From positions 1 through 52,262 of the forward strand of contig JAUXUM010000130.1 in the NCBI GenBank assembly GCA_030680995.1: a stretch of DNA of 52,262 bases, written 5' to 3'. Source of the DNA: Devosia sp. (GTDB taxonomy: Bacteria > Pseudomonadota > Alphaproteobacteria > Rhizobiales > Devosiaceae). Numbering within the stretch: the stretch's first letter is position 1; every line of letters begins with the position of its first letter. Below the pieces are notes generated by a model, which saw only the letters and a program-made list of their open reading frames with translations, ran no database searches and was not told the DNA's origin. Made by a program: the position numbers and the translations under genes. Positions 27,899 through 37,793 of this stretch are shown here, piece by piece.

Positions 27899-29609
27899 AG
27901 CACTCCTTCTCGCCCTTGGCGCCGGGATGGGTCAACGCGCCGTAGCGCGCCGGCCCGACCTGCTGGGCATACTTCCAAATCGCCCCAGAACCGAACTGGG
28001 TTTCGCGCGGGGACCATTGGGCCTTGCGCTTCGCGAGTTCCTCGTCGCTCAAATCGACCGACAAAACGCCGTCGATCGCGTCAAGCGTGATCATGTCGCC
28101 ATCCTGGAGGAGAGCGATCGGGCCGCCAACCGCCGCTTCCGGGCCGACGTGGCCGACACAGAAGCCGCGCGTTGCGCCGGAGAAGCGGCCATCGGTGATC
28201 AGGGCGACCTTGTCGCCCATGCCCTGGCCATAGAGTGCTGCGGTCGTCTGCAGCATTTCGCGCATTCCCGGCCCGCCTCGGGGGCCTTCGTAACGGATGA
28301 CGAAAACGTCGCCCTCATTGTAGGTCTTGTTTGTGACCGCATTGAAGCAATCTTCCTCGCGGTCGAAGCAGCGGGCCGGGCCGGCGAATTTCAGGACCTT
28401 CATCCCGGCAACCTTGACGATGGCACCGTCCGGGGCAAGGTTGCCGCGCAGACCGACCACACCGCCCGTCTTGGTGATCGGATTGGAAGCGGGACGGACC
28501 ACGTCCTGCTGATCGTTCCACTGCACCTTCTCGAGGTTCTCGGCGATGGTCCTGCCGGTGACCGTCAGACAGTCGCCGTGGAGAAAGCCTTCGTCCAGCA
28601 GCGTTTTCATCAGCAGCGGGATGCCGCCGGCCTCGAACATGTCCTTGGCGACATATTTGCCGCCCGGCTTCAGGTCGGCGACATAGGGCGTGCGCTTGAA
28701 GATTTCGGCGACGTCGAAGAGATCGAATTCGATGCCGGCCTCATGCGCCATGGCCGGCAGGTGCAGCGCGGCATTGGTGGAACCACCCGAGGCGGCAACG
28801 ACCGTCGCGGCGTTTTCAAGAGCCCGTCGGGTGACGATGTCGCGCGGCCGGATACGCTGGCGCACCAGTTCCATCACCTGCTCGCCCGCGGCGGAGCAAA
28901 AGGCATCGCGGATTTCGTAGGGCGCTGGGGCGCCTGCCGAATAGGGTAGCGCGAGGCCGATGGCCTCTGAAACCGTGGCCATGGTATTGGCCGTAAACTG
29001 GGCGCCGCAGGCGCCCGCGGAGGGACAAGCCACCCGCTCCAGTTCATCGAGCTCCTGTTCGTCCATCCGGCCGACCGAATGCAGGCCAACGGCCTCGAAG
29101 AGGTCCTGCACCGTGACCTGGCGGCCGCGATGGCTGCCCGGCAGTATGGAGCCGCCATAGATGAAGATCGAAGGTACGTTGAGGCGGATCATCGCCATCA
29201 TCATGCCGGGCAGCGACTTGTCGCAGCCGGCCATCCCCACCAGTGCGTCGTAGGAATGGCCGCGCATGGAGAGCTCGACGGAGTCGGCGATCACGTCGCG
29301 CGAGGCGAGCGATGCCTTCATGCCCTGGTGGCCCATGGCGATGCCGTCGGTGACGGTGATCGTGGTGAATTCGCGCGGTGTCCCCCGGGCAGCGGCGACA
29401 CCCTTCTTCACCGCTTGCGCCTGGCGCATCAGCGAGATGTTGCAGGGCGCGCTTTCATTCCAGCACGTCGCCACGCCCACCAGCGGCTGATGGATCTGCT
29501 GGTGGGTGAGACCCATGGCATAGAGATACGACCGATGCGGCGCCCTGGATGGGCCCTCGGTGACATGCCGGCTCGGCAACCGGGATTTGTCGACGTAATT
29601 GCTATTCAT
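27885..29609 (-). CDS. ilvD: dihydroxy-acid dehydratase
   Basis: This 574-residue Fe-S dehydratase makes 2-keto acids in valine, leucine and isoleucine synthesis. Cluster cysteines lie in [20 protein letters not shown] and [16 protein letters not shown]. The C-terminal active-site Ser region is [18 protein letters not shown]. IlvD is preferred to Edd (6-phosphogluconate dehydratase) because of the length and the GGSILPG..GR region, though the IlvD/Edd family also includes sugar-acid dehydratases. ATG 29609 follows GGGGATGG; the frame extends to 29648. The exoR-like gene overlaps its 3' end. Confidence 0.9.
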   Translation of the reverse strand: MNSNYVDKSRLPSRHVTEGPSRAPHRSYLYAMGLTHQQIHQPLVGVATCWNESAPCNISLMRQAQAVKKGVAAARGTPREFTTITVTDGIAMGHQGMKASLASRDVIADSVELSMRGHSYDALVGMAGCDKSLPGMMMAMIRLNVPSIFIYGGSILPGSHRGRQVTVQDLFEAVGLHSVGRMDEQELDELERVACPSAGACGAQFTANTMATVSEAIGLALPYSAGAPAPYEIRDAFCSAAGEQVMELVRQRIRPRDIVTRRALENAATVVAASGGSTNAALHLPAMAHEAGIEFDLFDVAEIFKRTPYVADLKPGGKYVAKDMFEAGGIPLLMKTLLDEGFLHGDCLTVTGRTIAENLEKVQWNDQQDVVRPASNPITKTGGVVGLRGNLAPDGAIVKVAGMKVLKFAGPARCFDREEDCFNAVTNKTYNEGDVFVIRYEGPRGGPGMREMLQTTAALYGQGMGDKVALITDGRFSGATRGFCVGHVGPEAAVGGPIALLQDGDMITLDAIDGVLSVDLSDEELAKRKAQWSPRETQFGSGAIWKYAQQVGPARYGALTHPGAKGEKECYADI

Positions 29610-29938
29610 ATTTCCATCCCCTTGCCCGGATTGATCATCCCGGCGCATTTACGAAGGCGCTCGTGATCGGCACCCGGACAAGGCTCCAAGACGGACGGCA
29701 AAGCCTTCCAGCGCGCAAGTGATCTTGCGGCTCAACAGCTCTGGATTGCCCATCCTGCCCCGGTGTCGTCTGCCCCTTTTAGGGTCAGATTGTGGCGAGG
29801 TTCTTCAGTAAATGGTTGATGGCCAAGGGGGCCGGGTGGGATTCGCCAATGCTGTTGCAAAAACGTCACGAGAGGCCGATGGGTCCAGGAACAGTCCAAC
29901 GCGAGACATGGCTTTCAGATCGATAGGAGCCTTGGTCC
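29610..29938. other. 329-bp intergenic region between ilvD and valS
   Basis: This region must carry the ilvD promoter on the minus strand and the end of the valS transcript. I see no branched-chain leader peptide rich in Leu/Val/Ile, no convincing terminator hairpin with a T-tract, and no repeat. The frames crossing it are short and look like chance. Confidence 0.4.
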
Positions 29939-32782
29939 TCAGCTCAGCCGCGCCAGCGCGGCGGCGATGCGCTCGCGGCGGTCGATGGCCTCGGCCCGGC
30001 GCGTGCGCTGCTCTTCGATCACCTCTTCTGGCGCCTTGGCGACGAACTGCTCATTGCCCAGCTTGCGATCGATCTTTTCGACGTCTTCGTCAAGCTTGCC
30101 GATTTCCTTCTCGAGGCGGGCACGCTCGGCGCCGAGGTCGATGATGCCAGCCAGCGGCAGCACGAAAGTTGCTTCCCCAAGCACCAGCTGCGCCGATCCC
30201 TTGGGTACGTCGGAGACATAGTCGACACTCCCGAGCCGCGCGAGGCGCATCAGGGCCGCCAGCTGGCTTTCGACCCGCGTGCCGGTCTCCACCCCAGCCC
30301 CGATGATCTGGAGCGGGATTTTGGCAGCGGCCGGCACGTTCATCTCGGTGCGAACCGAGCGGATGCCGGAAACGAGATCGATCAGCCAGCCCATCTCGGC
30401 TTCGGCTTCGGCATCTTCCAGCCCGGCCAGATCCGGCCATTCCGAAACGATCAGCAGCTTTTCGCGCCTGGGACCGGCCTTGCCGGTCTCGCCCCACAAT
30501 TCCTCGGTGACGAAAGGCATCATCGGGTGGAGGAGTTTAAGAATCTGGTCGAGAACAAAGGCTGCGGTCGCCTGCGTCTCCGCCCTGGCCTCGGCGTCGT
30601 CGCCGGTGAGGATCGGTTTCGCCAGTTCGACATACCAGTCGCAGAAGGTTCCCCAGACAAAGTCGTAGGCCGCGCTGGCGGCTTCGTTGAACTTGTATTC
30701 CTCGATGCCCCGGGTCACGGCAGCGGCAGCCCGCGCGGTTGCACCGACGATCCAGCGGTTCACCGGGAGCCGGCACGACTTTGGATCAAAGCCGGCAACG
30801 CGGCGACACTCGTTCATCTCCAGGAAGCGCGCCGCGTTCCAGAGCTTGGTGACGAAGTTGCGGTAGCCCTCGACCCGGCTCATGGCGAGGCGCAGATCGC
30901 GCCCCTGCGCGGCCATGGCCGCGAGCGTGAAGCGGGTGGCGTCGGCGCCATAGCCCTCGATCAGGCCGAGCGGATCGATGACGTTGCCGCGCGTCTTGCT
31001 CATCTTCTGACCGCGCTCGTCCCGCACCAGCGCGTGCATGTAGACGGTATGGAAGGGCTCTTGATGGGTGAATTCAAGACCCATCATCATCATCCTGGCA
31101 ACCCAGAAGAAAATGATGTCAAAACCGGTCACCAGTACGTCGGTCGGATAGTACTTCTTCAGCTCGGGCGTATCGTCCGGCCAGCCCAGCGTTGAAAACG
31201 GCCAGAGCGCGGAAGAGAACCAGGTATCGAGCACGTCCTCGTCGCGATGCAGCGGTACCTTGCTGTCACGCAATTCGGCAAAGGGATCGTCCTGCTTGAT
31301 CTGCGCCCAGGTCTGCGGGGTCAGCCGGTCGCGCTGCGTGGTCTCGAAGGCAGCGTAAGCCTTGAGGTAGGCACCCGACTGCAGGCCGCCCGTATGCACT
31401 TCCACGGCGCGGCCGTAATAGGCCATCGCCTGCTTGACCGCCTCGGCTTCGGTCGCCGCCACGAAGACTTTGGGCCCGGCATCGGCGCGGTTGAAATCGG
31501 GGTCGGCGTTGTTGCGCGGGCCATACCAGGCCGGAATCTGATGGCCCCACCAGAGCTGACGGGAGATGCACCAGGGTTTGATGTTCTCCATCCACGCGTA
31601 GTACGTGTTCTCATACGACTTCGGCACGAAAACGGTGCGCCCTTCCCGCACCGACTTGAGCGCCGGCTGCGCCAACACCTCGGCGTTGGCGAACCACTGG
31701 TCGGTCAGATAGGGTTCGATGACCACCTGCTTGGTCTTTTCGTCGTAGGGCACCATGATCTTTTTTTCTTCGACCCAGACCAACGCGCCCATGGCGTCGA
31801 GGTCGGCGACGATCTTTTCCCGGGCTTCGAAGCGATCGAGGCCGCGGTACTCTTTGGGGGCGTAGCCGTTGATCCTGGCTTGGGGCGTGAAGATATTGAT
31901 CGGCCGCAGATCGTGGCGGACGCCGACCTCGAAATCGTTGAAGTCATGCGCGGGCGTGATCTTGACCGCGCCCGAGCCGAGTTCGGGATCGGCGTATTCA
32001 TCGCCGACAATGGGAATTCGGCGTCCGACGATCGGCAGGATCACATGTTGGCCGATCAGTTGCCTGTAGCGCTCGTCGTCGGGATGCACCGCAACAGCAG
32101 TGTCGCCAAGCATGGTCTCGGGACGCGTCGTGGCCACCACGACATACTCGTCGGAATTGTCGACGGGGTATTTGAGGTGCCACATCTTGCCGTTGGTCTC
32201 GATGTTCTCGACTTCGAGATCGGAAATGGCGGTCTCGAGGCCGGGGTGCCAATTGACCAACCGTTTGGCGCGATAGATCAGCCCCTTGGCGTGCAACTCG
32301 ACGAAGACCTTGCGGACGGCCTCGGAGAGGCCCTCGTCCATGGTGAAGCGCTCGCGCGACCAATCCGCCGAGGCGCCGAGGCGCCTGAGCTGGTTCATGA
32401 TGGTGCCGCCGCTTTCGGCCTTCCATTCCCAGACGCGGCGCAGGAATTCCTCGCGGCCGAGCTCGCGGCGCGACGGCTGCTGGCTTTCCATGAGCCGGCG
32501 CTCGACGATCATCTGCGTGGCGATACCGGCGTGGTCGGTCCCCGGCTGCCAGAGCACGTCCTTGCCACGCATCCGCTCGAAACGGATCAGGATGTCCTGT
32601 ATGGTATTGTTGAGCGCATGTCCGATGTGGAGCGACCCGGTGACATTGGGCGGCGGGATGACGATCGAGAAGGTCTCTGCCCCCGGTTTGGCTCCCGCCC
32701 CGGCGGCAAAGGCGTTGGCGTCGAGCCAGCTTTGATAGATGCGGCCCTCGACGGCGCCGGGTTCGTAGGTCTTTTCGATCAT
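29939..32782 (-). CDS. valS: valyl-tRNA synthetase
   Basis: This 947-residue class I synthetase charges tRNA-Val and has an editing (CP1) domain. Its HIGH motif is NVTGSLHIGHALN (about residues 42-54), the editing domain has TTRPETMLGDTAVAVHPDD, and the KMSKS motif is GQKMSKTRGNVIDPL. The C-terminal coiled-coil arm (about residues 880-947, ERARLEKEIGKLDEDVEKID) is present. ATG 32782 follows GGAAG; a TTG at 32800 would add 6 residues. It lies downstream of popZ, the usual order in Rhizobiales. Confidence 0.97.
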   Translation of the reverse strand: MIEKTYEPGAVEGRIYQSWLDANAFAAGAGAKPGAETFSIVIPPPNVTGSLHIGHALNNTIQDILIRFERMRGKDVLWQPGTDHAGIATQMIVERRLMESQQPSRRELGREEFLRRVWEWKAESGGTIMNQLRRLGASADWSRERFTMDEGLSEAVRKVFVELHAKGLIYRAKRLVNWHPGLETAISDLEVENIETNGKMWHLKYPVDNSDEYVVVATTRPETMLGDTAVAVHPDDERYRQLIGQHVILPIVGRRIPIVGDEYADPELGSGAVKITPAHDFNDFEVGVRHDLRPINIFTPQARINGYAPKEYRGLDRFEAREKIVADLDAMGALVWVEEKKIMVPYDEKTKQVVIEPYLTDQWFANAEVLAQPALKSVREGRTVFVPKSYENTYYAWMENIKPWCISRQLWWGHQIPAWYGPRNNADPDFNRADAGPKVFVAATEAEAVKQAMAYYGRAVEVHTGGLQSGAYLKAYAAFETTQRDRLTPQTWAQIKQDDPFAELRDSKVPLHRDEDVLDTWFSSALWPFSTLGWPDDTPELKKYYPTDVLVTGFDIIFFWVARMMMMGLEFTHQEPFHTVYMHALVRDERGQKMSKTRGNVIDPLGLIEGYGADATRFTLAAMAAQGRDLRLAMSRVEGYRNFVTKLWNAARFLEMNECRRVAGFDPKSCRLPVNRWIVGATARAAAAVTRGIEEYKFNEAASAAYDFVWGTFCDWYVELAKPILTGDDAEARAETQATAAFVLDQILKLLHPMMPFVTEELWGETGKAGPRREKLLIVSEWPDLAGLEDAEAEAEMGWLIDLVSGIRSVRTEMNVPAAAKIPLQIIGAGVETGTRVESQLAALMRLARLGSVDYVSDVPKGSAQLVLGEATFVLPLAGIIDLGAERARLEKEIGKLDEDVEKIDRKLGNEQFVAKAPEEVIEEQRTRRAEAIDRRERIAAALARLS

Positions 32783-32802
32783 TACCGCTTCCAACAGCAA
32801 CA

Positions 32803-32839
32803 GCCCGCCGCAACACGGACGATGCGTTGCCGGGCGGGC
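32803..32839 (-). terminator. strong hairpin between popZ and valS
   Basis: GCCCGCC-GCAAC (32803-32814) pairs with GTTGC-CGGGCGGGC (32826-32839) with a 2-base bulge and an 11-base loop. On the minus strand it follows popZ by 70 bases and ends 20 bases before the valS ATG. There is no real T-tract, so it could equally be a 5'-UTR structure of valS rather than a terminator. Confidence 0.35.
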
Positions 32840-32908
32840 CAGAAATCAGGACTCAGGTCTAAAGCAAAGGCGCGGGGCCAAAGTCAACAGGCGTGCCCGG
32901 TGCGGGAG

Positions 32909-33745
32909 CTATTCGACGCCTCGGGAGATGCGGGCGATTTCCTTTTCGACCATACGCTCGACGATCGAGGGCAGGTTCTCGTCCAGCCATTCCTTGAGCA
33001 TCGGGCGCAACATGTCGCGCATCATGTCCTCGAGGGTCACCCCGGTCCCCACCATGGACAGGCCGCTCAACCGCGAAAAGGCATACTTGACCGCCGATTT
33101 CGTCGTCGGCTCCAGCAACTGCTCGGCAATGTCGCTGCTCAATGTCGGATCGGGCATCGGTGCCGCCTGGGCAACGCTGGGCGCCGGGCGCGGCACCGGC
33201 CGCGCCGACGGGGCCGCAGGCTGTACGGCCGCGGACTGTATGATCGCTGTCTGCACGGCCGCGGGCTGCGGCGCGATCATCGGTTTGTCGACGGGTACCG
33301 AAAAATCCGGGAACTCGGCCGTCTCCGGTTCCCCGTCGGCTTCGAAGGCAATATCCTCCGGATCAACCAGTTCGGGCTCGCCTGTAAAGGCGGCTGGCTC
33401 ATCTTCGGTTCGCTCATCGTCTGCGAGAATGTCCTCAAAGCTCAGCGCGCTGGCCGGCTCGTCGTCATCCTCGTCAGCGAGGATCTGTTCCGGCGATAGC
33501 GCCAATGGCTCGAGAGCCTCGGGCTCGGGCCGAAGCACCGGCGGCTGCGGTGCAGCGACGGTCGGCTTTGGAACTGGTGTCGCCATCGTCGGAAATGCGC
33601 GGGAAGCGGGCGCCGCGGCCTGCAACGGCACCGACAGCGGAGCAGGCTGTTTGGGCACAATAGCCGCATCGTCGTCGGCGATGATCTGCCGAATGGACGA
33701 CAAAATTTCGTCCATCGAGGGCTCTTTGGGCGCAGGCTTATTCAT
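32909..33745 (-). CDS. popZ: polar organising protein PopZ (DUF2497)
   Basis: This 278-residue protein has the PopZ arrangement. The N-terminal helix EPSMDEILSSIRQIIADDD recruits partners, the central part is Pro/Glu/Asp-rich and disordered (about residues 30-200), and the C-terminal oligomerisation helices include MMRDMLRPMLKEWLDENLP then IVERMVEKEIARI. PopZ forms a polar condensate that anchors the ParB-parS centromere. Position between tolC and valS is standard in Rhizobiales. ATG 33745 follows GTGAGG. Confidence 0.9.
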   Translation of the reverse strand: MNKPAPKEPSMDEILSSIRQIIADDDAAIVPKQPAPLSVPLQAAAPASRAFPTMATPVPKPTVAAPQPPVLRPEPEALEPLALSPEQILADEDDDEPASALSFEDILADDERTEDEPAAFTGEPELVDPEDIAFEADGEPETAEFPDFSVPVDKPMIAPQPAAVQTAIIQSAAVQPAAPSARPVPRPAPSVAQAAPMPDPTLSSDIAEQLLEPTTKSAVKYAFSRLSGLSMVGTGVTLEDMMRDMLRPMLKEWLDENLPSIVERMVEKEIARISRGVE

Positions 33746-33943
33746 CAATGCCTCACTTCACGTGCCAATAGACGCGGCCAAATCAATTCGCAGCCTTGAT
33801 TCGTCAATGAGCACTCTAACCAGACGGTTCACTTCTTGGGAACCGAAGCTGGTCCCTGCGGCGGCACCTTCCACTGAAGTTTGTGCGGCCGGAGGCGAGG
33901 TCAGGTGGGGATATGGCCCCGTCCGACCTGAGCCAAGGCAGGC

Positions 33944-35305
33944 TCACTCGTCGATCGAGCGGAGTTCCTGCCAGATGTCCTCGACCTTGGCGGTATAGGC
34001 CTCGCCGGATTTCACCTCGACATTGAGCCCCAGATCGACCGGATTCAAACGCCCGGCAGCCGCGATAAGCGCGAAGGACGCAATGACGCGGCTGGTCGTC
34101 GCCCCGATCAGGCCCTCACGCGCCGAGGTAAGTTCGGCCTGGGCGTTGAGCACATCGAGCGTGGTACGCTGACCGACGTCCCGCTCCTGGATCAGGCCCT
34201 CGACGACCAGTTGTCCGGAAGCCACTGCCGACTGGGCCGATTCGATCTGAGCATTGGCGTTCTGCAGGGCGCTCCAGGCGGAGATCACCGACTCGCGCAC
34301 CTGGTCGCGGGCGGAGAGCGCATCGACCTCGCTCTTGATCTGCTCGATATTGGCTTTTCGCATGGAAGCGCCGAGTGCCCCGCCGGCATAGAGCGGAATG
34401 GAGAGTTGCAGGCCGACGGAGCCGGTCATTCCCGGCTGGTCCGGGTTGCCGCCGAAGCAGCCCACTGCGCACAGCGAGCCGATGAGGTTGAGGGTGGGTC
34501 CGAACGTGGCCTTGGCAGCATCCGCTCCGGCCATGGCGGCGCGGATCGAAGCCCGGGCACCCAGGATTGCCGGGTGGCGCTCCTCGGCCGACGCCACGGC
34601 GGCATCGATCGAGGAAGGAATGAGGCCGGTAAAACCGAGGTCCTGGCTGAGATTTTGCGGCTTGTGCCCGACCCAGCGCTGGTAGCTGGCCTGGCTGGTC
34701 TGCAGGCTGGCGATGGCCGACCGGTAGGATGCCACGCTCTGCGCCAGGCGGCTCTGTGCCTGCGATACGTCAATCCTGGTACCCTCACCCAACCGCAGCC
34801 GCTGCTCTGCCGAATCCGCCTGCGCCTGGAAGAAGGCGACATTTCCTTCGCGCAACTGCACCAGTTGGGTGTCGCGACTGACGCTCATATAGGCTGTGGC
34901 GACCGAAAGCAGGACGTTCTGCTCGGCGTTGCGTAAAGCATAGGTTGTGAGTTCGGAAAAGGCCCTCGCCTGCTCGATTTGCGACTCGGTTTTGAAGTTG
35001 TCGAAGAGCGTCTGCCGGTAGGCCATGCCCAGGCTGTAGCTGTGGCTGGCGGTGGCGGTGCCGTTGGTCACGGCAAAGCCCGCTCCCACATTCGCGTTGA
35101 GCGAGATGGTGGGCAACTTGCCGGCCTTGCGCAGGGCAATGTCCTCTGCCGCGGACTGGACGCTGAGGAGGGCCGACATGAGGTCCGGGTTGTTCGCATA
35201 GGCGCGCTCAAGCGCCTGGCGGAGCGATTCCGCCTGTGCTGTGAACGGCACGAAAGCCAATACAAGTGCTATCGCACCCACGCACAACACCCGACGAGAG
35301 AACAT
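33944..35305 (-). CDS. tolC: TolC-family outer-membrane efflux protein
   Basis: This 453-residue exported protein has a signal peptide at about residues 1-26 (VGAIALVLAFVPFTAQAES) and two outer-membrane efflux repeats of the TolC type, rich in long helices (for example LRQALERAYANNPDLMSA and DVLNAQAELTSAREGLIGA). It forms a trimeric channel joined to inner-membrane exporters. ATG 35305 is preceded by GGAGG with 8 bases between. The pcm-like gene lies 158 bases upstream in the same direction, and popZ follows 198 bases downstream. Confidence 0.92.
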   Translation of the reverse strand: MFSRRVLCVGAIALVLAFVPFTAQAESLRQALERAYANNPDLMSALLSVQSAAEDIALRKAGKLPTISLNANVGAGFAVTNGTATASHSYSLGMAYRQTLFDNFKTESQIEQARAFSELTTYALRNAEQNVLLSVATAYMSVSRDTQLVQLREGNVAFFQAQADSAEQRLRLGEGTRIDVSQAQSRLAQSVASYRSAIASLQTSQASYQRWVGHKPQNLSQDLGFTGLIPSSIDAAVASAEERHPAILGARASIRAAMAGADAAKATFGPTLNLIGSLCAVGCFGGNPDQPGMTGSVGLQLSIPLYAGGALGASMRKANIEQIKSEVDALSARDQVRESVISAWSALQNANAQIESAQSAVASGQLVVEGLIQERDVGQRTTLDVLNAQAELTSAREGLIGATTSRVIASFALIAAAGRLNPVDLGLNVEVKSGEAYTAKVEDIWQELRSIDE

Positions 35306-35463
35306 GGACACGACCTCCAAACCGCGGGACAGTATGCTGGCCATATGGGGTTCTCAACTATTATGGACAGGAGTTGCAAAACTTTAACGAAAGTTTTCCA
35401 CGGCACGTGATTCGGAGGCAACACCCAGACCCGGCCGGTCAGTTGCAGTACCGGCCCGCCCGC

Positions 35464-36126
35464 TCAGAAAATGAACTCGTCCTCCACAGCGGGCCCGCCC
35501 AAGGGTGGAAGACTGGCATTGAATTCGGCCCGGCCGGCAACGTCCTTGCCCGATTTGACGAACAAATTGGCGACTGCCGTCGCGCCGCGGCGGATCAGCG
35601 CCACCAGCCTGCCGCCGTCGGCGAGCTGGCCAAAGAGGGCAGCCGGTACCGCGTCCACCACGCCCTCGACGATTATGACATCGAACGGCGCGTGCCCGGG
35701 CGCGCCTTCCGCAAGTGGCGCCTCGATGATCATCGCATTGTCGATGCCGAGCGCCTGCAAATTGTCGCGTGCCAGGGCGGCCAGGTCGGCTTGATCGTCG
35801 AGCGCGACCACGTGGGCGGCAAGGGCGGCCAGCACCGCGGTGGAATAGCCGGTCCCGCAGCCAAGATCGAGAATCCTGTCGGTGTGCTGGAGGCCGGCGA
35901 GCTGCACGAGCTTGGCAAACGGGGCCGGTGCGGGAAGGGCCCGTCCGGAGCGGCCCGGCTGGAGCAAGTGGGCTCCGTCGATATGAGCCAGCGTCTGGCG
36001 CTCCGCCGGCACGAAACGCTCGCGCGGAACTTGCCCCATGACCGCCAGCAGGCGCCGGTCAGTAATATTGCTGGTCCGCAACTGGTTGTCGACCATGGCT
36101 TTGCGTGCATGCGCGAAATCGACCAT
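35464..36126 (-). CDS. pcm: protein-L-isoaspartate O-methyltransferase-like
   Basis: This 220-residue SAM-dependent methyltransferase of the PCMT family repairs isoaspartyl residues. The N-terminus is MVDFAHARKAMVDNQLRTS, motif I is ILDLGCGTGYSTAVLAALA (about residues 80-98), followed by VVALDDQADLAALA, and the DVIIVEGVVDAVP strand. ATG 36126 gives the common MVDF start; the frame extends to 36312 without support. This tolC-linked copy differs from the surE-linked copy of many proteobacteria, which is missing here. Sequence alone does not prove isoaspartate as substrate. Confidence 0.88.
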   Translation of the reverse strand: MVDFAHARKAMVDNQLRTSNITDRRLLAVMGQVPRERFVPAERQTLAHIDGAHLLQPGRSGRALPAPAPFAKLVQLAGLQHTDRILDLGCGTGYSTAVLAALAAHVVALDDQADLAALARDNLQALGIDNAMIIEAPLAEGAPGHAPFDVIIVEGVVDAVPAALFGQLADGGRLVALIRRGATAVANLFVKSGKDVAGRAEFNASLPPLGGPAVEDEFIF

Positions 36127-36306
36127 CTTCTCGGAATTCCTCATTGAAAACATGCCGTCGCTTGGCATAGCGCTGCGGGGACGCGCATTCAAGGACGGGT
36201 GGAGAGCGCGACAAAAGGTGTCAATCCAACCAGCCCCGGACTGCCGCGGTTCAAGCATTCTTGCCTTGTTTGGTGCTTTCGTATAGCACCGCCTTTGGTT
36301 ACTCGG

Positions 36307-36380
36307 GGCCACGTGGCGGAGTGGTTACGCAGCGGATTGCAAATCCGCGTATTCCGGTTCGATTCCGGACGTGGCCTCCA
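36307..36380 (+). tRNA. tRNA-Cys (GCA)
   Basis: The acceptor stem GGCCACG (36307-36313) pairs perfectly with CGTGGCC (36370-36376). The anticodon stem GCGGA/TCCGC encloses loop TTGCAAA with anticodon GCA at 36339-36341. The T-arm TCCGG-TTCGATT-CCGGA is intact. Discriminator T is at 36377 and CCA (36378-36380) is encoded. It stands at the border between the conserved housekeeping genes and the accessory sugar cluster. Confidence 0.97.
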
Positions 36381-37007
36381 ACCACTCAAAGTCCGAACCG
36401 GGCGCTGTCGCCCTTGTTCCGGGCATCACAGCCGATAATCTCCCGAAATCCCGCCAGTTCGGCTGCTGGATCGGGGCCGGCCTGGAATCCCACGACGTCC
36501 CACGACCGTCCAGCGCATCCTACCAGAAGAGGTCCGTGCGGTGCGTTGGGCGGTCGCCTGAAGCGCATGGAACTCGGCCCTTATCGGCTGGTTGGCAGGT
36601 CATGCCTCGCCGTTGCGACCGGCGAGACCAGCGCCGGCTGCGCCAGCCAACTCTTCGCTTGAACCTTTGACTTATGGCGAAGAGGGGCTTGGCCGAGCCT
36701 TGTCCGGCAGCTCCAAACAGTGAATCCGCTGGTTCCAATCCTGGAAATGTTCGCGGCGCCAAAGGTTCGAGTTACTGTCCGGCGTCTGTCCGCCCGCAAG
36801 CTTGCCCGGTTCTTCTCGCAGCAGCTGATGCGATGCCGTAAGTTGCATGCCATGTACAGGGTTTTGCCCGACCCCTGACCACAGCGCAAGGACCGGGCAT
36901 TCACGGCATACAAACTGGAGCACATGATTGGGGGCCAAAGGGCGGATTGCCGAGAACACATAATTATTATAATAGCATAATGATTATCAGATGAGGACGC
37001 GCATAGC
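36381..37007. other. 627-bp region without recognisable gene
   Basis: I find no frame here that resembles a protein; the frames on both strands are short and compositionally random. There is no integrase remnant and no repeated tRNA 3' end that would mark an att site. Only the last 50 bases have a clear role, as the operator-bearing promoter of the SDR operon. The rest may be decayed sequence between core and accessory DNA. Confidence 0.45.
36961..36986. promoter_or_regulatory. operator-like site 1 (SDR operon)
   Basis: This 26-base A+T-rich dyad has half sites TAATNATTAT and ATAATNATTA. It contains, on the minus strand at 36966-36982, the 17-mer CATTATGCTATTATAAT, identical to site 3. A TATAAT hexamer (36968-36973) lies inside, so a bound repressor would cover the -10 region. 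It ends 22 bases before the first SDR gene. The proposed ligand-responsive regulator is the GntR/UTRA protein at 49593. Confidence 0.65.
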
Positions 37008-37787
37008 ATGCACTGCGATTTGAGCGGCAGGGTGGCGTTCGTCACTGGCGCGGCGGGGGCGATCGGGAGCGTGATTGCCGAGCGCCTGGCCGAGAACGGG
37101 GCCGCGGTGGTGATCGCCGACATCGACCTTGCGGGCGCCGAGGCGGTCGCCGCCAGCCTTGGAACGGCGATGGCCTGCGCTGTCGACATCGGCAGCGCAA
37201 CGTCGGTCGAGACGGCGGTCGGGCGCGCGCTCGAACGCTTCGGTAGGCTCGACATCCTCGTTAACAATGCGGGTGTCAACACGCTCGCCCACCGGGTGAA
37301 CATCGATCAGTTCCCCGTCGAAGAATGGGACCGGATCACCCGCATCGACTTCGACGGTCTCTATCTCATGAGCCGCGCCGCGCTCAGGCCCATGCTCGCC
37401 GCCGGCGCGGGCGGGCGTGTCATCAACATCGCCTCGGTGGTCGGGCTCGCGGCCATGCGGTTGCAGAGTCCGTTCGTCGCGGCGAAAGCCGGCATCATCC
37501 ATTTGACGAGGTCCATGGCGCTCGAACTCGGGCCGCAAGGCGTCCTCGTCAACGCCATCGCTCCCGGCTCGGTAATGACCGAACTCACCAAGAAGCTCTT
37601 CTACGGCAAGGATGGAAAATTCTTCGCGAAAACCGAAGAGTTCATGAAGCACGTGCCGCTCGGTCGCCCGGGCCGGCCGGAGGAGATCGCCGAGACTGTG
37701 CTGTTCCTCGCCTCGCCAGGGGCCGGCTACATCAACGGCCAGGTGCTGGCGGTCGACGGCGGCTGGACCGCCGGTTACATGATGTAG
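37008..37787 (+). CDS. short-chain dehydrogenase with catalytic Tyr replaced by Phe
   Basis: This 259-residue classical SDR fold has the NAD(P)-binding motif TGAAGAIG (residues 13-20), NNAG (86-89) and catalytic Ser143. Where the YxxxK motif belongs it reads FVAAK, so Phe156 replaces the catalytic Tyr while Lys160 is kept. It should bind cofactor but be impaired in proton transfer. The next gene, 6 bases downstream, is a shortened SDR with the opposite defects. The pair may form one mixed enzyme. The expected sugar or sugar-acid oxidation role comes only from context. Confidence 0.9.
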   Translation: MHCDLSGRVAFVTGAAGAIGSVIAERLAENGAAVVIADIDLAGAEAVAASLGTAMACAVDIGSATSVETAVGRALERFGRLDILVNNAGVNTLAHRVNIDQFPVEEWDRITRIDFDGLYLMSRAALRPMLAAGAGGRVINIASVVGLAAMRLQSPFVAAKAGIIHLTRSMALELGPQGVLVNAIAPGSVMTELTKKLFYGKDGKFFAKTEEFMKHVPLGRPGRPEEIAETVLFLASPGAGYINGQVLAVDGGWTAGYMM

Positions 37788-37793
37788 GGGCCC

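Noticed and set aside
29640-29760. Possible branched-chain amino-acid leader peptide before ilvD (34-codon ORF on the minus strand)
   Set aside because: It is not enriched in Leu/Val/Ile clusters, has no good ribosome site, and no alternative terminator hairpin could be drawn.
36381-36960. Integrase or transposase remnant after tRNA-Cys
   Set aside because: No frame in either direction resembles a recombinase and no repeat of the tRNA end was found; the region is left as unexplained.
36961-36986. A+T-rich patches as signs of foreign DNA
   Set aside because: The patches are short, share one 17-base motif and occur only in promoter gaps, which fits operators better than compositional islands.
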